64,000 nucleotides of DNA, from positions 1 through 64,000 of the forward strand of contig JBGSIA010000214.1 in NCBI GenBank assembly GCA_041751935.1, in the 5' to 3' direction. A program made the translations under genes and the position numbers. Under the pieces are notes generated by a model, which was not told the DNA's origin, made no database searches, and saw nothing but the letters and a program-made list of their open reading frames with translations. This document shows, one piece after another, positions 26,201 to 41,200 of this stretch. Position 1 is the first letter of the stretch. The number at the start of each line of letters is the position of its first letter. Origin of the DNA: JBBSJZ01 sp041751935. GTDB taxonomy: Bacteria; Planctomycetota; Planctomycetia; Pirellulales; Pirellulaceae.

Positions 26201-29200
26201 AGGTGGAATCGCACCGTATTGGTGACTTCGATCGGATCATCCTTCAAGCGGTTTAATGCCGGATCAAACGTTTCATTACCCGCCGTCAAACCATCCGTAT
26301 CACGAAGCACGTAGGTGAAGGAGTCATCGCCGCGGATGCCGTTACCGATCGTGTTGTTGTAATCAACCGGTGGGATGTAGTTGAGACCAATCAACACACC
26401 GGCATCTCGAACTTCACTGATGGTACCACCCAACAACGTTGCCGTATTGAAGGAGACGAACTCCAAGAATTGTGAGCCACCAATGGTTCCATCGACCTCA
26501 TTTCCCGGTCCCACATTGAATGGGTCCAACAATCCGATCGGTGAATAAATGCCTGCAGCAACTGCTTCGCGTCGCAGTGGAATAAAGAATGGCGTTCCCG
26601 TCACTCCACCAGCTTGCGTGTTGTCTTCCCTGAGCGTGTAAGTGATCACACCTGCGGAATCAACGGCATAGGACAAGTCGGGACCAGCGCTTGCACCGGA
26701 GACCGAAACCACTCGTGGCGCATCATTCACTGGTTGTACATTGATCGTAAACGTCACGTTGGTCGACCGCGGCACGAATCCGCTTGTCGATTCGGTGTCG
26801 GTTGCTTGCATTACGATCGTCGCCGAACCGACAGCGTCTGGATTCGGGAACACCGATAAAGCGCCGCGGAACGTAGTCACGCCACCGACCGTCGTCGGGA
26901 TGATGTTGACAACGGGATCCTGGCGGAACAAGCCAGCAGGTATCGTTGAACCACCGGGGCCGGTTAGTAACGTAAACGAAACGGTTTGGCGTTGCAGTTC
27001 GTCACGTGCGGTCGCTGGACCTGGTAATACGTTGGTAGCCCAGTCGGCAACGATCGTTTCGCCATTGTCATCTCGTTCCAGGATATTCACCGTTGCTTGA
27101 GCAGTGAAGCTTGGCGGATCGTTGAACGGGTTCACCGATAGCGTGATGCTGGCTGGTGCCGAGCGTAGGCCCATCAGGTTACGAACTTCCAATGGCATTG
27201 GGGCCGGGAAATCCGATCCAGGAATCGTGGACCTGCCGTCATCCGAAACCGTATACGTGAACACGTCGTTGATCGCGAACGGCGCCCGCAAGTTGTAATC
27301 CGCAGCCGGTGTGTAGCTGCCGGACACGAACGCTCCCGCATTGAACGTAAACGACAGCGTTCCGCCGGTGGAAGTTGTGCGAGTGACCGTACCAGAGCCT
27401 CCAACAAGTGCCGCACCCTCATTGGTCAGCACGTCCACATTCGCAGCGCCAGGAATCCCGAAGGCGACAATCCTGAGCGTTTGCTCGGATTCATTATATG
27501 CCGACGATAGGGTCGTCGAGAAATTGCCAGCCAGCGCGGGGTTGGTCATTCCAACTCGCAAAAGATCATTCGCCACAAAGTTGATTGTCGCGGTTTGTCC
27601 GTCTGCTTGAACTGCCTCATCCACCGAGAACGAACGCGGCAGGGCGACCGGAGGGTCGTTGATCGGATCGATATTCAGGGTCAGTGTCTTTACCGTGACC
27701 CGAGGATCAATGGGATCGTTATCCGAGGCCGTGACACGGTACACGGCTTTACCAAACGCGTCTGGAGCTGGAAATAGCGTCAAGCGACCCGAAGCGTCGA
27801 TATTGGGCAACGAATCAGCGACCATCAATCCGCTCGGCTGGTTCAGCGCCTCGATCGTGAACGTCACATTCTGGCGTCCATTCTCATCCAGTGCGGTGTT
27901 TGGTCCGACAGCAATGTCCGTAACGAAGCCGCCTTGCGAGAACGGCACGTTGTCGAGCAGTTGATCCTCGATGATCGTGATGCTTGTCGGCATTGTGAAC
28001 GACGGCGGATCGTTACTCTCAGTGACGCGAACGAAGACGTCCACAGGAGCCGATCGCAGCGGCGTTTGCGTGACAACCGTATCTGCTGCGCCCCCACCGG
28101 TGATGAAGCCACTGCCAGGGATCGTCGCTTTGCCGTCGTCTTCGATGATGTAGCTAAATGGATCAGTCGCTGCAAACGGCGTTCGCTCGTTGTAGTCTGG
28201 TGCAGGCCGATAGCTACCGGATACGAAAGCTCCGCCGCTGAAGGTAAACGACAAGGTACCGCCACTGAGCGTTGTCCGGGTAACTGTTCCAGTTCCGTTG
28301 ACCAAGCCCGCTTCATTGACTGCGGCGTCCACATCGGTCACGCCAGCAACCATGAACTTCACAACCTTCAGAACTTGTTCCCCTTCGTTGTAAGGGGCAG
28401 CAAGAGTGGCAGCGAAATCGCCTGCCTTGACGGGATCCTTTACCGCCGGAGGCACAGCGGCTTGGATTTGCAACAGATCTTCAGCCGTAAACGTTTTCGA
28501 TACCGACGGAGTGACTGGCTCGACGTCTTCAGCAAGCGTCATTGTCCGGGTGATCGCCAAGGGGCGATCATTTACCGGATCAATGTTTACGGTCAACGTC
28601 TTGATTGTCGTGCGGAAATCCGTGGGATCATTGTCATTGGCAATAACGCGATAAACCGCAATACCATAGGCATCGGGCGCCGGTCGGAACGTTAGGTCGC
28701 CCGTTGATGTCATGGACGGCAAGCCCAGCATCAATCCCGCTGGTACGTTCACTTCCTCGAATGTGAACGTCACGTTCTGGCCCGCAGCAGCTGTCAATTC
28801 ATCGCGAGCGGTTGCTGGACCCACTGCGATTCCGGTGGCGAATCCTGGAAAGTTCACCGGAAGCGTATCTGGCTGGGCATCTTCAATAAAGGAAACGCTG
28901 GTTGGGATAGTGAATAGCGGTGGATCGTTAACTTGGTTCGTTGTCAACGTCACCGTCGCCGCGATGCTGCGTTGCTCAGGCAAGGTCACTGGCGAGCCAC
29001 CGGGAACGGTCGTCGTGCCGTCATCGGACACAACATAAGTGAATGTCTCAGGTGAAACGAACGGCAAACGGGAGTTGAAGTCCACTGCCGGTCGATAGAC
29101 GGCTTGATCGAGCTTACCCAAGCTAAACGAAAATTCGATCGTGCCGCCACTGGGTGTAGTAAGCGTGCGTACGCCCGAACCACCGATCAATTGGAAGTCG

Positions 29201-32200
29201 ATCACGCCGCTGGAATTGGCTACCCTTACCACCCTCAAACTCTGTTCGGCTTCGTTGTACGGAGCCGTCGTCGGCGGATTGAATAAACCGGGCAGCGCGG
29301 AATTGAGTCCAACGAGCAAGTCGTTCGCAGTAATCACGGTGGAAGCTGGAGCCACGGTGTCGACTTCGACAGCTTCGGTAACTGTGAACGACCGGTTGAA
29401 GGTTACGGGAGCATCGTTGACCGGACGAATATCAATCGTGATCGTCTTGGTCGTCGTACGTGCTTCGCCACCGGGGGCATTATCCGTCGCCGTTACCGTA
29501 AAGACTTCGATGCCGTACGCGTTCGGTGCAGGGGTCACGCTCAACGTACCATTGTTGGCAATCGTCGGGTCAGTCGTAAACAATCCGGGAATGCGCGTTG
29601 AGCTTAGCGGCGTCACCGTGAACGATACAAATTGACCGGACGCCGAGTCCAGTTCGTCCAATGCAGTCAATGGACCATCGAAGATATCCGAGATGAAACC
29701 TGGGATGATGATCGCCGATCCAGAAGGAATCGCCTCGTCCTCGATCAATACCGCTGTATTCGCAGGGGCACCGATCGGGGAGGAGTTGACGGTAAAGATC
29801 GGCGGATCATTCACTTGATTGGTGGTCAACGTCACGACCGCCGGTGCACTGCGTAGTCTAGGTAGCGGTGCGATTGGTGCGCCACCGGGAACATTCGTGA
29901 CACCGTTATCTTCCACGACATAGGTGAAAATCTCTGATGAATTGAACGGTGTTCGCGAGTTGTAATCGCGAGCCGGACGATATTCGCCGCCAGTGAAAGC
30001 ACCAGTTGTGGAATTGAAGTTGAATACGAGCGTACCGCCCTCACTGGTTGTGAACACAGTTCCGCTGTCCGCAGCAGTCACCGTTCGCAACGTGTTGGTG
30101 TTGTCGGTGAACGTGAACTCGACCACACTCAGCGACTGTTCACGTTCGTCGTACAAAGTCGTAACAGGCGGTACAGGAACGTTTAATGACACGTTACTCG
30201 GCAGAGTCGGGTTGCTGGTACCAAGAAGCAGATCCGCAACACTGATCGTTCGACGAGCAGGCAACGAGGTATCCGTTTCAACAACTTCCGTGACGCTCAA
30301 CGTGCGCTCAAACGCAACGGGAACGTCATTGACCGGCGCGATGTTAATCGTCAAGTCGCGTTCGATGAATCGCATATCTGGGTCATTGTCTTGCACCCTC
30401 AAGGTAAACACCGCAATTCCAAATACGTCTGGATTCGGCTTGATCGTGAGGATTCCATCGCGTGTCAGCGTCGCGTACACGACTCCAACACCGGGGTCCA
30501 AATCAGCAAACATGTCTTGCGGTACACTGGTCGCGGATTTAGGAACCAATGTGATGGTCACATTCTGTTGTTGCAACTCATCCAGCGAATTGCCATCAAG
30601 CAAGCCGTCATCGATTGCATCGACACCCAAATTTGGACCAGCAAAAATGCGATTTCCGGCACCTGGGTAAATGTCTCGTGTGACTATAGCGCCGTCAGCG
30701 GATTCATCTTCGGTCAGCAGCACGGTACCGTATGCTGGGACTTCAGGAGCGTCATTGACTTCACGCACCGTGATCGTCATTGACCGAACCGCCGAGCGAT
30801 TATTCAAATTGCCGTTGGGGTCCAGTTGCAACGTGTAATCAATTGGCGACGTGCCTGCCGGATTGACTTGATTCGCACCTGGGATTCTCGTTGCACCGAA
30901 GTCTTCAACGACGTAGCCAAAGACCTCCGTGGGATTGAACGGAGTCCGCTCGTTGTAATCAACGTTGGGGAAGTAATCGCCACCGGTAAACGCGCCCGTC
31001 GCCGTGTTGAAGTTGAACGTGATCCGCCCCGAGTTCAAGATAAGTTGGGTACCGTTGAAATTGTTCCGATTAACGACAACCGTTGCTCCTGAAGCATCAG
31101 TGACCGTGAATTCAACCACACGAAGCGATTGTTCTTCTTCGTCATACTCGACCTGACCAGCTCCCAAATTCGGGTTGATGTCGTCGGTGAAGTCGCTTTG
31201 TTCGGAAAGTTCCGTATTGTCGACAGTACCGCCGAGGAAGTCAGCTGGCGTCAGCTGTAATCGGGCAATCGCGCCTGTCGCAGCGCCCGTTCCATTGGCG
31301 AACTCTTCGACTTCATCGATTTCCAAGTTGCGATTGACGGTCACTGGCTGGTCATTGACCGGAGTGATGTGGATCGTGACCGTTCGTGTAACACTACGGA
31401 AATCATTCACCATCATCCCTGTACCGGGATCGTAGCTCTGTCCATTATCTGTTGCCGTGACCGTGAACACCGCGTATCCAAATACATCGTGATTCGGTGT
31501 CAACGTCAAGACACCAAAATCATCCAGCGTCGGGGTGCTGGAGAACATACCGGGCGGTTCGTAAATCGTCGCAAACGTATAGGTCAAGGATTCAACACCG
31601 CTAGCACGCTCGTCCAAGGCCGTATCGGAGCTGACGAAAATCTTCTGGGTCAGTCCATGAACCATCGGATCATCGCTGGTAATGATTCCGCCGCCGTAAA
31701 CGTCGTAGTAAATCGGCGTGCTGTCGGCTTGAATATCCTCAGGGAACGTTACCGTACCGAACGTCGGGAATTGAGGTGCGTCATTGCGAGAGCGAATGCG
31801 AATCGTCATCTGCTTGACGGCCGAACGATTGTTCAGATTTCCGTTGGGATCAAGCAAAGTCGTGTAGTCCTTAGTTAGCTCAGACAGCTGAACCGGCATC
31901 AGTTGGTCGGCACCCGGAATGCGCGTGACCCCAAAGTCTTCGATGATGTAACCAAACGTTTCCATCGGATCAAACGGTGTCCGTTCGTTGTAATCGACGT
32001 TTGGTAAAAACTGACCACCGGTGAATGCCCCGGTCGAGTTATTGAAGTTGAGCGTGATTCGACCGGTCGCCAACGTTAGTTGCGTGCCGTTGAAGTTGTT
32101 CCTATCAACAGTGACGGTCACTCCATTGACGTCGGTGACGATGAACTGCACAACGCGAAGTTGCTGCTCTTCTTCGTCGTACTCGATCCCACCAGGCGAC

Positions 32201-35200
32201 GAGTCGTACGAAATATCGTCGGTGAAATCGCTCGCCTCAGCTTCAGTATTCGCGCCGGTGCCAATTAGGAAATCGGCCGGTGTCAGCACGACGGTCGTCG
32301 TGTTACCAGTCGGCAGTCCGGTGCCGGGCGAGAATTCCTCAGCTTCAACGCCTTCGACAAATCGATCGACAGTTACCGGTCGGTCATTGACTGGCGTGAT
32401 ATGGACCGTGACGGTCCGCGTGATACTGCGGAAATCGTCAACAAGGGTCATCGTGCCCGGATCATAGCTCCTGCCGTTGTCCGTCGCCGTGATGGTAAAG
32501 ATTGCATAACCAAACACGTCTGGATTCGGTGTTAAGGTCAACACACCGAATGCATCGATCACCGGCGTGCTGGCAAACATACCCTGTGGTTCGTGAATCG
32601 TAGCGTAAGTGAAGGTCAACGATTCGACACCGGACGCTCGCTCGTCCAATGCTGTCGAATGACTGACGAAGATCTTCTGCGACCGCCCCGGATTCATCGG
32701 ATCGTAACTGGGAATGATCGCGCTGGCGGGTGCCGCATAAATGTCGTAGTAAAGCGTCGAGTTGTCAGCCTGTATGTCTTCAGGGAACGTCACCGTCGCA
32801 AACGTTGGGAACTCCGGTGCGTCATTCTGCACTCGCGTCGTAATCGTCATCTGCTTAACAGCAGAACGGTTATTCAGATTGCCACTGGGATCAAGAGTTA
32901 GCGTGTAGTCCAGAGGCGATGGTCCGACTGGCGTGACTTGATCAGCACCCGGAATTCGCGTCGTATCGAAGTCTTCGATGACATAGCCGAAGATTTCCGT
33001 CGGATCGAACGGAGTACGTTCGTTGTAGTTGACACCTGGGAAATAATCGCCACCCGTGAAGGCACCGGTCGTATTATCGAAGCGGAACGTAATTCTTCCC
33101 GACCTGAGTGCTAACTCGACGCCGTTGAAGTTATCCTTGTCGATGGTCACCGTGGCGCCGCCCACACTGGTCACGATGAATTGGACAACTCTAAGCTTCT
33201 GTTCTTCCTCGTCATATTCGATACCGCCAAGAGAAGCATCGTAGTCAACATCATCAGTGAAATCGCTTGGCTCGGCAAGTTCTGGATTGTCGGTGGTTCC
33301 GCCTAGGAAATCGGCTGGCGAGAGGACCAAATGGGCGACGCTGCCGGTTGCCGATCCATCGCCCGCGTTAAACTCCTCGACTTCATCCAATTCCAATGCA
33401 CGGTCAAAAGTTACCGGTTGATCGTTGACCGGCGTGATATGCACAGTCAAAGTTCGCGTGATGCTGCGGAAGTCATTGACGAGGGTACCGGTTCCTGGAT
33501 CATAGCTTCGGCCGTTGTCCGTCGCTGTGATTTCAAAAACCGCGTAACCAAACACATCTGGGTTTGGAGTCAGCGTCAAAACACCGAAATCGTCCAACAC
33601 CGGAGTGCTGGTGAACATGCCTTGTGGTTCATGGATCGTTGTGTACGTGTAGGTCAACGATTCAACGCCGCTGGCTCGCTCGTCCAATGCTGTGTCGCGG
33701 CTAACAAAGATAGCTCGCGGTCGACCAGGATTCATTGGGTCGTAACTGGCAATGATCGCGTTTGCGGGCATTGCATAGATATCGTAATAGATCGGCGTAC
33801 CGTCGGCCTGAATGTCCTCTGGGAACGTCACCGTGCCAAATGTCGGGAACTCCGGTGCATCGTTCTGTGAACGCACCGTAATCGTCATTTGCTGGGCGGC
33901 CGAGCGATTGTTCAGGTTCCCCGCCGGGTCTTGTGTCAACGTGTAATCGATCGGCGAAGTTGCCGCAGGGGTGACAAACCCGGCACCTGGGATGCGTGTT
34001 GTTCCGAAATCTTCGACGATGTAGTCGAATACTTCGGTCGGATCAAACGGTGTTCGCTCGTTGTAATTTACATTGGGGAAGAACGTTCCTCCAGTGAATG
34101 CTCCGGTTGTGGTGTTGAAGTTGAACGTGATCTTGCCGGTCGTGAGAGTCAACTCGACTCCGTTGTTATTGTCCTTGTCGACCGTTACCAAAACGCCCAA
34201 GGAATTTGTGACGGTGAATTGAACAACGCGAAGCATTTGTTCTTCTTCGTCATACTCAACTTCGCCTGCCCCAAGATTGGGGCTGACATCATTCGTGAAA
34301 TCGCTTGGTTCGGCCTCACTGTTGACTCCCGTGCCAACCAGGAAGTCAGCGGGCGTGAGCGTTAGCATCGCGATGTTGCCAGTCGCTGAACCATCGCCTG
34401 CGTTGAATTCTTCGACTTCGTACACTTCCACATTGCGGTCGGACGTGACTGGCTGGTCATTAACCGGTGCGATATGCACGGTCAGTTGGCGCGATACACT
34501 TCGGGGATCAGGATTGCCCAGGGCGTTCTGTCCGTTGTCCGTTACTGTAACGTTAAACACCGCCCAACCGAACACATCTGGATTGGGTTGCAAAGTCAAC
34601 AATCCGTTTGTGTCCAACGTGGCAAACGTTGTGACCGTCGGCGCCGGATCCAAGTCGGCAAACATTCCCGGCGGGACACTGACCGGTGACACGGTGATTG
34701 TGACCGTTTGACGCTGTAACTCATCCAATGCCGTCGGTTGTCCGGGACGTATCTCGACCAGCGGATCGGTTGAGCTAGCGAAATTCGCGTACAGATCGAT
34801 CACCAACGGCGTGCTGTCCGGGTTTACCGTACCCGCTGCATACGTCGTATTCGTACCGGTATCGAGCGTATTGGTCTTAAAGTCCTCGACCAACTGCACA
34901 ACGCCGTAGGCTGGCAGGAACGGAACGTCGTTGACCTGGGTCGTGGTCAATGTCACCGTTGCCGGTGCCGAACGTCGCTCATTCACATCCGGTCGGAAAA
35001 AGGCGGGCGCGACTGGAGGCAGGCCATCGTCAGCGATAACAAACGTGAAGAAATCCTGGGGAGCAAACGGAGTCCGTTCGTTGTAATCCACGGCTGGCTC
35101 GTAGTAACCGCGGACAAACGCACCCGCCAAGAAAGTTAGCGATAGGGTGCCGCGCGGCACGAGAACTTGTGGCGTTACACCCGGCAGCGAATCAAACGTT

Positions 35201-38200
35201 GGTGTCGTCAACACGTGAGTCACTTCGATCGGCATTCCCATCGAATCAACCGGGAACCTTTGCTTGAGCGGATCGTAATCGCTGTTCACGTCGAATACCG
35301 CGTCATCCGCTGTCGTTGCCGTATCACTGCCGACCCCGAATGCGACGATTCGAAGCGCTTGGTTCACTTCGTTGGCCGGTCCGGTCGACGCAGGATTGAA
35401 CGGTGCCGACGCGTTAGCCAGCAATTGTGCCGCGGTAAAGTGGAACTTGCGATCCGGGTTGAGCGGATTGCCGTTGGAATCGAACTCGACTCGCTCGATC
35501 AGCGTGAAGTTACGATCGATCGCATCGGGCTCGTCATTGACCGGCTTCACCGTAACGGTGAACGTTCTCGTTTCCACCAAATTGTCGCCAGCGGTGGCGA
35601 GCAATCCATCCAATCCAGGATCAGTCATCGTGACCGTGATCACCGTTGAACCAAACTGATCCGGCTCAGTGATGTATTGCAGCGTAGCGTTGGAACCAGC
35701 GTTGTCATAGACAACGTTCAATTTGGTAATGTCATTGGCGATCAGTGCCGGATTGCTGCTTGTTGCGGTCAACGTCAGTGTTTGTGTTTCCCCACCACCG
35801 GCAGTGATTCCGGTCAAATTGACCTTCTGGATACCATCATCCTCGTTCACGGTACGATCCGGGATTCTACCTGCTGTCGCGGGCAACACGACATCATCAA
35901 TCGTCGGACGATCGTTTACAGGAGCCACAGTCAACGTGACGGTACCAATTTGAGTGCTGGTCAAGTTGGTAGCAGGATTAACAACGCGGTAAGTAAACGT
36001 CAGGCTTCCGACATCATCGATATTGCCAGCGATTCCGTCGGCACCCACCAAATGCCTAGTGTTGTAGTCAGCTTTCGGCGTGAAGGTAAACGTCCCGTTG
36101 GGATTGACCGTCAAGTTACCAGCGGTGCGTCCAGTTGAATCTTGAAGCTGAGCGATGCTGCCTTGACCACCAAAAACGCGTGAAACGCGACCAGTCGTCG
36201 GATCGATGATTTCAAAGACTTGAACACCGCCCGTGGAGATGGCTCCCGAATACACCACGTCCTCCGTGACCGCACCCAAGGCCGAAACACCGGGGACTGG
36301 TGTTGCACCGACCACGACGGACACCACCGAGTCTTCGACTTCACCGCCCACGGCAATCTCGTCTGCCAGCAGGCCACCGGCGCGACTGATCCGCAGTCGC
36401 AAGACCACTTGACTGGGAATATTCAAACCGGCAGTCACATCGGCTGCTGTTGGCATAATGACCGGCAACTGGTTAACGCCAGGCCAAACAGCGACTTGCT
36501 GGAGAATCTGTTCTTTATTGTCATTGAAATCACCGTCTCCATTCCAATCGATCCATGCATCGACGACCCCGTAGGTACTGGCAATCACGTCGAATACTGC
36601 TGGTGTAACGGCATTGGAGGCGATATTGAGAACCGCACGGAACGGATCGGGTGTGAAACCGTCTTCGTCATCAACCGCAGTAATCGCATCACCGACTGTA
36701 TGTGCAACCGCCAGCGAATCAAACTGGGCACGAACAACGGTGAGTACATTCCCGTTTACTTGAACCAACTTGACAATTTCATCGCCAATTCGCAGGTAGC
36801 TATTGGTCAATCCACCAAACGATGCACCGGAGACGACATTGATGGTAGTTGAAGAATTGTCCAACGGTCCGCTCAAGGTGCTGGCAGCAGTCGCCGTGTC
36901 GTCGGCATTGGCCCCAGCGTTATGATTTCCGTTCGTTTCACCATCGATCAAACGTCCAAGCTTCGGATCGCTTGCGTTGCTAATTCCCACAAGGATTACA
37001 TGCCGCGCACCGTCACCGGTGACGCCGTCACGTGGACCAAGCTTCGTTTGGGGTGCAACCACAGTGGGACTGGAAAGCGATTGGCCGTCGCCAAAGTCCA
37101 GCTCATGACTTCCCAACAGAATCGTGAAGCGAGCCAAGTCCGTGCGGCGATTCGACCGCAGACGCCGACCTGACAAATCTTGGATGCCCTCGATGACTTG
37201 CTGAGATGCAGTGAACTGTCCTGCTTGTGTGATCAGGATATTCGAAGCCGGAACACTGCTGTCCGAGCTGCGAACATAAACACGTCCATCGCCGACCGAC
37301 AGAGCCGAAAGATTCAATGCTGGCGTGGACGTAATCGCCTGGACGATCGATGCAGCAACCGCATCTGCGGTAAACGTTGTGCTAGGAATGAACGGTATGG
37401 CAATTGCCGCACCACCCACACCTGTAACCGTCAAGCCTGTCAACAGCGGGTTGACGTTGTAGCCAATCGGTTCGCCAAGTAAGACCGCGGTAGGATCGTT
37501 AGCATCAACGCTCGGCGACAGCCCAATACCAGCCGTATTGAGGGCCGCGACCATGGCATTTGCGATTTGCTGTGGTGTCGCTCCAGGAGGTAGCAACACG
37601 AGTCGATTCCCGGCAGTTGAGACGTTCAAGTCGATGGAGAACTCGAAAGTCGTTGTTACCGCTAGGTTATCCGTCACCGTGAAGGTCCTAGTATCCAAGC
37701 TTGCGGTTGTCGCCGTCGGCGGAACTTGCAAGGTCAGGCCACTGGTTACACCTGGAGTGCTGATGATCGTTGCTGGGAATGGCTTCGCTTGCAGGAACCG
37801 TACTTCACCGCCAGCAACGCCAGAGACCAAGAACGCTGATGTCAACGGACTCAATGTCGAGCCAATGGGCGCGTCCAGCCGGATCACGAGCGGATTATTC
37901 GGATCGTTCGAAACCGAGAATCCAGCACCGCTGAGAGCTGCCTCAAAACGTTTTGCAATCTCTGCTGCATCGGCGGTAGAGAACACTGGAACTAAGACGG
38001 CTCCGCCAGTGACGAGGTTATCTGTGGAAAACTCAAATGTGGTTGTTATGGGAGCGGCACCAGTGAAACTGGTGATACGGAAAATCTTGCCATCCAACCC
38101 TATGCCGGTGCTCGTCGCAGGAACTTGAATTTCAAACCCACTACTTGCTTGCGGCAACGTCCCAAACGAACTCGTCACGCCAATCGCGCTGAAATCGATC

Positions 38201-41200
38201 GAATCGCCGACTTGACCTCCGAGATAGATCCGACCGTTTTCGATACCCTGTGCCGACGACAACCGCAAGTCCGCATCACTTGTCGCCGATACGCCGAGCG
38301 TGCGCATCACCGCTGCGATCTTGCTGGTCACGCCGAGTCGCGTTTCAGTCACAGCCGTGTTGATAACGATCGGTCGGTCGTCGAGCGTATCGCTGGCAAA
38401 TAACGTGATCGGATTGAGTCCGCTACGAATGATCGTTACTTCGCTTGCCGCAGCACTGACTTGGTCGGCCGGTTCACTAAACGCGAACAACCCTGAGGTC
38501 AACGGATCGATCAAGATTCCGGAACTCGCCCCAAGTGGCAACAGCGTCGGATTCTGTGGATCGATAGAGACGTTCAATCCAAGTCCAGCGCCATTGAGTG
38601 CTGTCACGATCTTACCAGAGATTGTCGCCGGAAGATCACCTGCACCGATGACGATGTTGCCTGCAGCAGCGCCACTGGTAACAAATTGAAACGTTTGGCT
38701 TGCCGGGCCAAGTCCATTGCGGACAAGGAATGACTTGCCAATCAAATCCGTACCCGTTAGAGGCACCCCGTCCGGACGAAGTGTCGGTACCTGCAGTGCC
38801 AGCGGATTTGGACCACGTACCGCAGTCGAAACCACCAGTGGCGGCGCGATTGCACCGACGGCCGGCGCAGGTTGCGACAACGTTGTACCAATGGTCGTGT
38901 TGAATTGAACCACGTTGGTTAGCAGCGGGTCGGGAACCAATGTCAATCCTAACCCAGCACCAACGATGGCAGCGGAAAGTTTCGTAGCGATTTTATCTGG
39001 CGTATCAGTTACGTCCAAGACGATCGGTGTATTGCCTGAGGCCAAGGGCAACGTATCGCTAGTGAGTGCGAACTCAAAAGTTCTCTGCGCTGGAGGCATC
39101 GCGCTGGTGTCGGTGATCGTAAACGTCGTGCCTTGCAAGTCGTCGCCGATGACGCCCAGCGTTGTCATGCCAGGCATAACATTTCGTAGCGTCGGAATTT
39201 GAATCGACAACCGTCCGGTGCCTACCGTCGACGGAATCGGAACAGCCGATCCACTACCGTTTAAGCCTGAAGTCCCAAGATTGACCGTGGACCGCAAGCC
39301 GGTCACCAATCGCACGATCGACAAATCCTGTGGATCACGCAGCGCCATCACGCTGGATGTCAAGCTTGGCGGCGTCGTAAACGAGGCATTGATCGCCATC
39401 TCGATTTGCAAGGCAATTGCGGCGGGATCGTCGCCTTCGTTTACTCCGGTTGTCAACGGATCGTCGACATTGACGACGACGGCAACGTTACCCGAGGGCA
39501 GCGGCAGCGACGCGCTGGTTGCGGCAAACTCGAACGTCCGAGTCACAGCCGGTGTTACGCTTTGGTCTGTTACCGAGAATACTTTACCAACCAAATCGCC
39601 ACCGGTCAGCGGTGTGCCATCGGCGCGAAGTTGCGGAACTTGGATCACGAGGTTTCCGGTTTGGACACCTGTCGCTACGCCGGCGCCCGAACCAAGCAAA
39701 TTGGATGCACCCAAGTTGATTGTGGAGCGTACGGCAGCTAGCAATCTCAGACGCGTCGCATCGGTCGGGTCAATGGTCACACTGACGCTGGCACCAGCGA
39801 CCGAAATCGCACGAGCAAGTTGAGTTGCAATCGATGCTGGTGAACTTGCCGCAGTGATTGTTACCGGTCGAGCACCGCCAATCGTTACTGAACCAGTCGT
39901 CGTGAATTCAAATACTGTGGCGACTGCACCGGTACCACTAAGATCGACAAACGTGAAGGCCTTGCCGACCAAGTCGCTCCCGGTGATTGGCAAACCATCG
40001 GCTCGCAATTTTGGCACTTCCAATGACAAGGTTGCATTCGCAATCGAAGTCGACACGGGCGAACCACTGCCCACCAATCCGGACGTGCCCAAATTGATCG
40101 ATGACCCTTGGGTCACGCTCAACCGCAAGACTTTTTGATCCGCTGGATCAAACGTCACCGTCACACCAAGTCCCGCGGTGGCAAGGCGATTTGCCAGCGT
40201 CACGGCAATTTGATTCGGCGAATTACCAGCCGCCAATTGGACGGCGATGTTACCGACAGTCGTGACAGGCGTTGCACCGTTGGTGAACTCGAACGTTCTT
40301 GTTACCGGAGTGGGACCGCTTGTGTCCGTGAAGGTAAAGGTTCTGGTAAACAAGTTCGCTCCCGACAACGCACTGCTGTCGGGGTTCAACGTCGGAATCT
40401 GGATCAACAGATTACCGGTCGTGTTAATCGCTGCACCGGAGCCAGACAATCGGCCTGCAGAACCAAGGTTCAGCGTCGAGCCGGCAACCGCTGTGAGTTG
40501 CACGATTGCATTGTCTGAACCACTCACTGCAGCCGTGATCCCACTCAATCCCGAACCGTTGATTGCAGTCACTAACTTGGACGCAATCGCGGCAACGCTG
40601 TCGCCGTCCAAAACCACCACGTCGACCGCACCTGCCGTGACCAGCGGCGAGGCGGCGGTCGTGATTTCAAAGGTTCTCGTAGCCAGCAAACTGCTGTCGC
40701 GAACCGTGAACGTCACATTTGCCAAATCCATGCCTGTAACGGCGGAACCATCCGCATTAAGTTTCGGCAGAACCAACGACAACGGCGTTGCTGTCGAGTT
40801 CGACGCTCCCGACCCTCGCAAACCCGAAGCATCCAAATTCAAAGTCGAACCTTCAGTTGCCACCAGTAGGACGACTTTCGCATCCAAGGGATCGGTAGAC
40901 GATGTCAAACCCAGTCCCGAGCTGCTAATCGCGGTAATGACATTGCCAGCGATATTGGCCGCCGTTGCGCCAGCGCCAGCCGTGATCGTGATCGGTCGGT
41001 TGGTGGCAACGCTCAATACATCGCCAGCGAAAATGAACTCGAACGTTTCTGTCGCTGGAGTCGCATCGTTCTCAAAAATGCGGAAGGTCTTGCCACGTAC
41101 ATCAGCGCCGGTTGTTGCCGCCGGGACAGCGATTGACAACTTGCCAGTACCAATTGTCGCGGGAAGAGCAACTGCGGCACCATCACCAGTAAGCAGCGAA

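Noticed and set aside
27670..35545. CRISPR-like array because of regular spacing
   Set aside because: The period is about 1 kb, the whole stretch is coding, and the repeats are protein modules.
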